Part shown: piece by piece, positions 58,795-64,000 of the stretch | How positions within the stretch are numbered: the first letter of the stretch is position 1 | How the letters are laid out: every line of letters begins with the position of its first letter | Made by a program: the position numbers and the translations under genes | Source: Kribbella antibiotica | GTDB lineage: Bacteria > Actinomycetota > Actinomycetes > Propionibacteriales > Kribbellaceae | Assembly (NCBI RefSeq): GCF_004349055.1 | Contig: NZ_SMKX01000032.1 | Coordinates: 1-64,000 of the forward strand | Direction: 5' to 3' | Length of the DNA stretch: 64,000 nucleotides | The notes under the pieces: model-generated | Databases searched by the model: none | The model's input: only the letters and a program-made list of their open reading frames with translations | Told to the model about the DNA's origin: nothing

Positions 58795-61040
58795 TCGGCG
58801 GAGTCAGCACCCTTGTCGTCGTCGGCCTTGGCGCCGTCTTCACCCTCGACTACCGGGATCAGGGACAGTTTGCCGCGGTCGTCGATCTCGGCGATCTCGA
58901 CCTGGAGCTTCTGACCGACCGAGAGAACATCCTCGACGGCCTCGACGCGCTTGCCACCGGCCAGGCCACGCAGCTTGCTGATGTGCAGCAGGCCGTCCTT
59001 GCCCGGGAGCAGGCTGATGAACGCACCGAAGTTGGTCGTCTTCACGACCGTGCCCAGGTAGCGCTCACCCTTCTCCGGCATCGTCGGGTTCGCGATCGCG
59101 TTGATCATCGCGCGCGCGGCCTCGGCCGACGGGCCGTCGGTCGCACCGATGTAGACGGTGCCGTCATCCTCGATGGAGATGTCGGCGCCGGTCTCGTCGG
59201 TGATCTGGTTGATCATCTTGCCCTTCGGGCCGATGACCTCTCCGATCTTGTCCACGGGGACCTTGACCGAGATGACCCGCGGCGCGAACTCGCTCATCTC
59301 ACCCGGGGCGTCGATGGCCTTGGCCATCACGTCGAGGATGGTCAGGCGGGCTTCCTTGGCCTGGGTCAGCGCACCGGCGAGCACGCTGGCCGGGATGCCG
59401 TCGAGCTTCGTGTCCAGCTGGAGGGCCGTGACGAAGTCCTTGGTACCGGCGACCTTGAAGTCCATGTCGCCGAACGCGTCCTCGGCGCCGAGGATGTCGG
59501 TCAGCGCGACGTACTCGGTCTTGCCCTTGACCTCACCGGAGATGAGGCCCATCGCGATACCGGCGACGGGGGCCTTCAGCGGCACACCGGCGTTCAGCAG
59601 CGACAGGGTCGAGGCGCAGACCGAGCCCATCGAGGTGGAGCCGTTCGACCCGAGGGCCTCGGACACCTGACGCAGCGCGTACGGGAAGTCCTCCCGCGAC
59701 GGCAGCACCGGCACGAGGGCGCGCTCGGCGAGAGCACCGTGGCCGATCTCGCGACGCTTCGGCGAACCGACCCGGCCGGTCTCACCGGTCGAGTACGGCG
59801 GGAAGTTGTAGTTGTGCATGTAGCGCTTGCGCGTCTCCGGGGAGAGCGTGTCGAGCTGCTGCTCCATCCGGAGCATGTTCAGCGTGGTGACACCCATGAT
59901 CTGGGTCTCGCCGCGCTCGAAGATCGCCGAACCGTGGACGCGCGGCAGGACGCCGATCTGCGCCTTCAGGGGGCGGATGTCGGCCAGCCCGCGGCCGTCC
60001 ATCCGGATCTTGTCCTTGAGGACGCGGTTGCGGACGAGCTTCTTGGTCAGCGAGCGGAAGGCTGCGGACAGCTCCTTCTCACGGCCCTCGAAGTCAGCGG
60101 CCAGCTTGGCCACCACGGCGGCCTTGACGGCGTCGGTGGCGTCGTCGCGGTCGTGCTTGCCGGTGATCGCGAGCGCCTCGACCAGCTCCTCGGTCGCGGC
60201 CTTCTCGACGGCGGCGAACGCGTCGTCCTGGTAGTCCGGGAAGACCGGGAACTCGCCGGTCGGCTTGGACGCCAGGGCGGCCAGCTCGGACTGCGCGTCG
60301 ACCAGGGTCTTGATGAAGCCCTTGGCGGCTTCGAGGCCCTCGGCAACGATCTCTTCGGTCGGCGCCTGGGCGCCACCGGCAACCTTGTCGAAGGTGGTCG
60401 AGGTGGACTCGGCCTCGACCATCATGATCGCGACGTCACCGGCATCGGTGACGCGACCCGCGACCACCATGTCGAAGACAGCGTCCTCGAGCTCGGTGTG
60501 GGTCGGGAACGCGACCCACTGGTTGCCGATCAGGGCAACGCGGACAGCGCCGATCGGGCCCGAGAACGGCAGGCCGGCGATCTGGGTGGACATCGACGCC
60601 GCGTTGATCGCGAGCACGTCGTACAGCTTGTCCGGGTTCAGGGCCAGGACCGTGATGACGACCTGGATCTCGTTGCGCAGGCCGGAGACGAACGACGGCC
60701 GCAGCGGGCGGTCGATCAGCCGGCAGGTCAGGATGGCCTCTTCCGAGGGCCGTCCCTCGCGACGGAAGAACGAGCCCGGAATGCGACCGGCGGCGTACAT
60801 CCGCTCTTCGACGTCCACCGTCAGCGGGAAGAAGTCGAACTGGTCCTTGGGCTTCTTGCTCGCCGTGGTGGCCGAGAGCACCATCGTGTCGCCGTCGAGG
60901 TAGGCGGCGGCGGAGCCGGCGGCCTGCTGAGCCAGACGGCCCGTCTCGAAGCGGATGGTGCGAGTACCGAAACTGCCGTTGTCGACAACGGCCTCAGAAA
61001 ATTGTGCGCCGTCCATCGGCGCGTTGGTGGATCCCGACAC
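58791..61040 (-). CDS. pnp: Polyribonucleotide nucleotidyltransferase (PNPase / GpsI)
   Basis: 749 residues from GTG 61040 (GAGAGGGG upstream). Two RNase PH-like domains are present: [28 protein letters not shown] near 90 and a second with [22 protein letters not shown] and [24 protein letters not shown] (catalytic Asp cluster) near 530-560. A KH domain ([23 protein letters not shown]) and S1 domain ([30 protein letters not shown]) follow, then an acidic tail. It degrades RNA by phosphorolysis; in actinobacteria it also adds 3' tails. The leader from rpsO carries hairpins. Confidence 0.97.
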   Translation of the reverse strand: MSGSTNAPMDGAQFSEAVVDNGSFGTRTIRFETGRLAQQAAGSAAAYLDGDTMVLSATTASKKPKDQFDFFPLTVDVEERMYAAGRIPGSFFRREGRPSEEAILTCRLIDRPLRPSFVSGLRNEIQVVITVLALNPDKLYDVLAINAASMSTQIAGLPFSGPIGAVRVALIGNQWVAFPTHTELEDAVFDMVVAGRVTDAGDVAIMMVEAESTSTTFDKVAGGAQAPTEEIVAEGLEAAKGFIKTLVDAQSELAALASKPTGEFPVFPDYQDDAFAAVEKAATEELVEALAITGKHDRDDATDAVKAAVVAKLAADFEGREKELSAAFRSLTKKLVRNRVLKDKIRMDGRGLADIRPLKAQIGVLPRVHGSAIFERGETQIMGVTTLNMLRMEQQLDTLSPETRKRYMHNYNFPPYSTGETGRVGSPKRREIGHGALAERALVPVLPSREDFPYALRQVSEALGSNGSTSMGSVCASTLSLLNAGVPLKAPVAGIAMGLISGEVKGKTEYVALTDILGAEDAFGDMDFKVAGTKDFVTALQLDTKLDGIPASVLAGALTQAKEARLTILDVMAKAIDAPGEMSEFAPRVISVKVPVDKIGEVIGPKGKMINQITDETGADISIEDDGTVYIGATDGPSAEAARAMINAIANPTMPEKGERYLGTVVKTTNFGAFISLLPGKDGLLHISKLRGLAGGKRVEAVEDVLSVGQKLQVEIAEIDDRGKLSLIPVVEGEDGAKADDDKGADSAE

Positions 61041-61207
61041 GGGATACCCCTCTCGTCACAGTGTTGACGACTGCGAGGCGCGAGCTATCGGGTGCCGGTC
61101 TTCGATCGAGGCCCGCGGATTCCGTCTGAATCCGAAGGTCACTACCGAGGACCGGGTCCTCCCGCCACGCGCTTCGCGTCGCCTCGTTACGTCTGTATTC
61201 AGTTGTG

Positions 61208-61274
61208 TCCACGCGAACAGCTGTGCGTGGATACGTGAGAAGCGGCCACCCAACCTCGGCGGCCGCTCCTCACG
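61208..61274 (-). terminator. Tandem hairpins in the rpsO-pnp leader
   Basis: Arms 61234-61247 and 61261-61274 pair over 14 bp with one mismatch, directly after the rpsO stop. A second hairpin (TCCACGC/GCGTGGA, 61208-61231) follows. In many bacteria this interval is an RNase III or terminator site controlling pnp. Confidence 0.65.
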
Positions 61275-61277
61275 ACG

Positions 61278-61550
61278 TCATCGGCGCAGGCCGAGCCGCT
61301 CGATCAGGGACCGGTAGCGGCTGATGTCCTTCTTCGCCAGGTAGTTCAGCAGCCGGCGGCGCTGACCGACGAGCAGCAGCAGGCCACGACGGCTGTGGTG
61401 GTCGTGCTTGTGCTCCTTCAGGTGCTCGGTCAGGTGCGCGATCCGGAACGTCAGTAGCGCAACCTGGACCTCGGGAGAACCCGTGTCGCCCTCGGTCAGG
61501 GCGTACTCGCCCATGATCTTCTTCTTCGTTGCAGCATCAACAGCTGACAC
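61278..61550 (-). CDS. rpsO: 30S ribosomal protein S15
   Basis: 90 residues from GTG 61550 (AGAGGAAC upstream). The upstream in-frame start is rejected because S15 is about 89 residues. The full S15 sequence is recognisable: [48 protein letters not shown] and the C-terminal [14 protein letters not shown]. It binds 16S rRNA at the central domain during 30S assembly. Lies between ribF and pnp as in most bacteria. Confidence 0.98.
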   Translation of the reverse strand: MSAVDAATKKKIMGEYALTEGDTGSPEVQVALLTFRIAHLTEHLKEHKHDHHSRRGLLLLVGQRRRLLNYLAKKDISRYRSLIERLGLRR

Positions 61551-61665
61551 AGAAGTTCCTCTCGATTTCCGTTGCGCGGCGCACCGGGGCTTCGTCACCC
61601 GAGCACTCTCGATCCGCGGCCGTCAGACGGCAGCGCCCAGAGTATCAGTCCGTGGACGGGCAGCA

Positions 61666-62628
61666 CTAATTCGCGGTCAGAACCTGACGCGCCCCGTCAA
61701 CGTCCGCCTTCATCTGAACCAGCAGGTCATCGATGGTTTCGAAGCGGATCTGACTCCCCCGCAACCGGGCCACGAAGTCGATCGCGATCCGGGCGCCGTA
61801 CAGCTCGAGGTCGTCGCGATCCAGCACATACGACTCCACCCGCCGGTCGACACCGTCGAAGGTCGGGTTGCTGCCGACACTGATTGCCGCGGGCATCGGA
61901 TCACCGTAGACCGGAGCCCCTGAGGCCGGGGTGAGCACAGTCAGCCACCCGGCGTACACACCATCCTGCGGTACGGCGGCAGTCGGGTCGGCGGGGATGT
62001 TCGCGGTCGGGTAGCCGAGCTCACGCCCCCGTTTGTCTCCCTCGATGACCACACCGGTCACCCGCAGCGGGCGTCCCAGCGCCTCAGCAGCGGCCTCTAC
62101 ATGCCCGTCCGCCAGCTCCTGACGCACGTACGTCGACGACCACGGCTGTGCATCGCCCGCCAGGCTCAGACCCTCCACCTGGAACCCGTACGTCGTACCG
62201 GCCGCCACGAGCGTGTCGACGTGGCCGGCGGCGCGGTGGCCGAAGCGGAAGTTCTCTCCCACCACGACCGCCTTGGCGTGCAGCGTGCCGACCAGTACGC
62301 GCTCGATGAACTCCTCCGCCGGCCAGGCAGCCACGTCCTTGTCGAACGGGAGGATCAGCACGGCGTCCGCGCCGTGCTGGCCGAGGAGCTCCGCCCGCTG
62401 AGTGGGCTCACTGAGCATCAGCGGCGCGTGATCCGGCCGCAGCACCCGCATCGGGTGCGGGTCGAAGGTGAGCGCGACCACCGGCAGCCCACCCAGCTCG
62501 GCCGCGCGCGCCTTGGCGTGCGCGAGCACCTCCTGGTGACCGCGATGCACTCCGTCGAAGTTGCCGATGGTGACGACCGACGGACCGAACTCCGCGCCCA
62601 CCTCGTCCAAACCGTGCCAGACCTGCAT
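61666..62628 (-). CDS. ribF: Bifunctional riboflavin kinase / FAD synthetase
   Basis: 320 residues from ATG 62628. The N-terminal FAD synthetase (nucleotidyltransferase) has VVTIGNFDGVHRGHQEVL near 20 and TFDPHPMRVLRP near 55. The C-terminal riboflavin kinase has LGYPTANIPADP near 205 and the later GSNPTFDG. It makes FMN and FAD. 115 bp upstream of rpsO on the same strand; truB, often its upstream neighbour, is not seen, and a different gene follows upstream. Confidence 0.96.
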   Translation of the reverse strand: MQVWHGLDEVGAEFGPSVVTIGNFDGVHRGHQEVLAHAKARAAELGGLPVVALTFDPHPMRVLRPDHAPLMLSEPTQRAELLGQHGADAVLILPFDKDVAAWPAEEFIERVLVGTLHAKAVVVGENFRFGHRAAGHVDTLVAAGTTYGFQVEGLSLAGDAQPWSSTYVRQELADGHVEAAAEALGRPLRVTGVVIEGDKRGRELGYPTANIPADPTAAVPQDGVYAGWLTVLTPASGAPVYGDPMPAAISVGSNPTFDGVDRRVESYVLDRDDLELYGARIAIDFVARLRGSQIRFETIDDLLVQMKADVDGARQVLTAN

Positions 62629-62676
62629 GATCCCAGGATTCCATGGCTGGCGGACCCTCAGATCACCGGCCCACAA

Positions 62677-63669
62677 TCAGACCGCGCGGGCGATCGCGAT
62701 CGCTCCGGCCAGCCGCTCCCCGGCCTCGTAGAACATGTACTCCTTGCCGTCCATGGTGCCGAACGACGCTGCGGCGCAACGGCCGTTGTCCGGAGCACCG
62801 GCCAGCGGATTGTGGAACACACCGAGGTGGTTGCGCTTGGTGAAGTCGTTGCCGACCTCCGTGATCAGCATCCGTCCGCCGGACCCCTTGTCCTGGTGGT
62901 AGATCACGTACGTCGAGTTGTTGCGGTGCACGAGCGTCGGCGCACCGATGTTCTGCGAGCCCACCTCTTCCGGGCGGATCAGCGAGTTGGGTGAGAAGAC
63001 CCAGGTGCGTCCGTCGACCGACCGGCCCCAGCCGATCGACCGGTGATTCGCCGTGGTGTTGATCATGAAGACCATCACGTACTTCGACCCCTTGGCGGGC
63101 AGGTCGTGCTCGAAAACGCGCGCGTACGACGTCTCCGTCGTACCGGCCGGCATCATCGACGTCGACAGGACGACCTTGTCGTAGGTGAAGTGGATGCCGT
63201 CCTTGGAACGCGCCAGGCGGGTCGTGGTGTTCTCGCCGTGGAAGTAGAGCCACATCTCCTTGGCCGCCTCGTTCCAGATCACATGCGGCGACGACACGTG
63301 GCTGACGTTGTAGTGCGGGCTCCAGTCGCGCGCCACGATCGGGTTGTTCGGGTACTCGATGAACGGTCCCTCGAGGCTGTCGCTGTAGCTCAGGCAGATA
63401 CCGCCGGGCGCGTCGTGCGGCGCGTAGTACAGGTAGTAGCGGCCGAGCGGGTTCGCGATCCGCCCCGCGGTGCCACGGATGCAGGGGAAGATCACCTCTT
63501 TGCGCGCTGGCTCGTACTTGAGCTTGGTCTTGTCGAACGCGGTCCGGACATACCGGTACGTCGGGAATCCGGCGGGCGCGGCACTGGCCGGAGCGGCGCC
63601 CAGTAGCGGCAGGCCCAGGCCTGCGCCGGCGGCTCCCAGCAGCACGGTTCGGCGGGAAATCTGCGTCAT
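62677..63669 (-). CDS. Tat-exported five-bladed beta-propeller protein (glycoside hydrolase 43/62/117-like)
   Basis: 330 residues from ATG 63669. A twin-arginine signal (MTQISRRTVLLGAAGAGLGLPLLG) with AXA site near 35. The mature domain has repeated beta-propeller strands with typical glycosidase phrasing: GRYYLYYAPHDAPGGICLSYSDSLEGPFIEYPNNPI near 75-110, VSSPHVIWNEAAKEMWLYFHGENT near 125, and ARSKDGIHFTYDKVV. This resembles GH43-clan or GH117 arabinan/agar-type enzymes, but the exact family and substrate are not certain. It diverges from a LacI-family gene with operators between, consistent with polysaccharide-induced expression. Confidence 0.82.
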   Translation of the reverse strand: MTQISRRTVLLGAAGAGLGLPLLGAAPASAAPAGFPTYRYVRTAFDKTKLKYEPARKEVIFPCIRGTAGRIANPLGRYYLYYAPHDAPGGICLSYSDSLEGPFIEYPNNPIVARDWSPHYNVSHVSSPHVIWNEAAKEMWLYFHGENTTTRLARSKDGIHFTYDKVVLSTSMMPAGTTETSYARVFEHDLPAKGSKYVMVFMINTTANHRSIGWGRSVDGRTWVFSPNSLIRPEEVGSQNIGAPTLVHRNNSTYVIYHQDKGSGGRMLITEVGNDFTKRNHLGVFHNPLAGAPDNGRCAAASFGTMDGKEYMFYEAGERLAGAIAIARAV

Positions 63670-63738
63670 ACGACCACATCCTCGGGGCGGGGGCTGGTGC
63701 ACCGACCATGGTCGCGGTCGCCGAACCCTGTCAAGATG

Positions 63739-63752
63739 CTAATACGCATTAG
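63739..63752. promoter_or_regulatory. LacI-type operator 1
   Basis: CTAATACGCATTAG is a near-perfect palindrome with the CG centre typical of LacI-family operators. It lies 70 bp upstream of the Tat-exported glycosidase start, just upstream of a TTGACA element on the minus strand. Confidence 0.7.
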
Positions 63753-63823
63753 TCGCCGCTCTGAGCGATTTACTGGCGAATCCCGCAGGTCTTGACTTCA
63801 TTCGAAATCCCCTTGATGCTCCC

Positions 63824-63837
63824 CTAAAGCGCATTAG
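63824..63837. promoter_or_regulatory. LacI-type operator 2
   Basis: CTAAAGCGCATTAG differs from operator 1 at two positions. It is 18 bp before the regulator ATG, beneath a -35-like TTGACT at 63792, so autoregulation is likely. Confidence 0.68.
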
Positions 63838-63855
63838 CCAGCCAGGAGACGTGAG

Positions 63856-64000
63856 ATGACCACAGAACGCCGAATGCCACGGCAGGCGGATATCGCCCGG
63901 ATCGCCGGGGTGTCGCAGGCCGCCGTCTCCGTCGTGCTCGGTGGCAAGCAGACGATCCGGATGGCCGAGGAGACCCGGGCCCGGATCCTGGAGGTGGCCG
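63856..64000 (+). CDS. LacI family regulator, N-terminal part (cut by window end)
   Basis: The first 48 codons are visible, from ATG 63856 with AGGAG upstream. The LacI helix-turn-helix is complete: RQADIARIAGVSQAAVSVVLGGKQTIRMAEETRARILEVA. The recognition helix (SQAAVSVVL) is atypical compared with the common TVSRVLN. The sensor domain is outside the window. Two operators in the divergent spacer and the neighbouring exported glycosidase suggest local control of a carbohydrate locus continuing to the right. Confidence 0.93.
   Translation, partial: MTTERRMPRQADIARIAGVSQAAVSVVLGGKQTIRMAEETRARILEVA

Noticed and set aside
58983-61067. 694-codon plus-strand frame opposite pnp
   Set aside because: Antisense to PNPase; no domain.

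Overview
The window is a high-GC (about 70%) actinobacterial chromosome segment, read as 55 protein-coding genes with no rRNA, tRNA, CRISPR array or insertion sequence that I can recognise. The gene order (ribF-rpsO-pnp-M16 peptidase, dapB, dapA-rnj, ftsK-RodZ-like-rimO-pgsA-cinA-clgR, recA-recX slot), a SAM-IV riboswitch, mycobacterial-type SOS boxes (TCGAAC-N4-GTTCGA) and many GTG starts all point to Actinomycetota. The frequent GTAC tetranucleotide and the general gene content suggest Nocardioidaceae/Kribbella-like, but that is inference.

Layout. 1-5.5 kb: a very long repeat-bearing open frame in the recX position, recA with an upstream LexA box, a hypothetical, a GrpB-family protein, DUF3046 and an LppM-like lipoprotein. 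5.5-11.8 kb: the Lhr helicase and overlapping nei2 glycosylase, a 407-bp spacer with repeats, and a DUF4262 gene behind a perfect SOS box. 11.8-19.4 kb: a minus-strand block, clgR-cinA-pgsA-rimO-RodZ-like-PH protein-ftsK (stress regulation, phospholipid synthesis, ribosome modification, division). 19.5-31.8 kb: accessory genes, including a secreted hydrolase, a SAM-IV-controlled class V aminotransferase, a prolyl oligopeptidase, PhoD with a PHO-box-like site, two tandem fatty-acid desaturases, a DMT-like membrane protein and a LacI regulator. 31.8-37 kb: rnj-dapA, a YdjM-like protein, argG. 37-40.7 kb: the complete paaABCDE phenylacetyl-CoA epoxidase operon. 40.8-49.8 kb: DUF418, GNAT, VOC and ArsR-like proteins, a TAP-type peptidase, an HTH/NB-ARC/TPR regulator, dapB and its membrane partner. 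49.9-57.4 kb: a five-gene oligopeptide ABC importer and an ABC exporter. 57.4-64 kb: M16 peptidase-pnp-rpsO-ribF, then a Tat-exported beta-propeller enzyme divergent from a LacI regulator that is cut by the window end, with two matching operator palindromes between them.

Functionally, the minus-strand backbone is a housekeeping core (recombination, RNA turnover, lysine/DAP synthesis, division, flavin synthesis) interrupted by nutrient-responsive modules: peptide import, phenylacetate degradation, phosphate scavenging, polysaccharide use and sulfur/SAM control. I do not see a clearly new multi-gene system. The strongest unusual signals are the giant disordered recX-slot ORF with 18-residue repeats and W-G motifs, the SOS-controlled DUF4262 gene, the repeat-expanded RimO TRAM domain, and the LacI operator pair.
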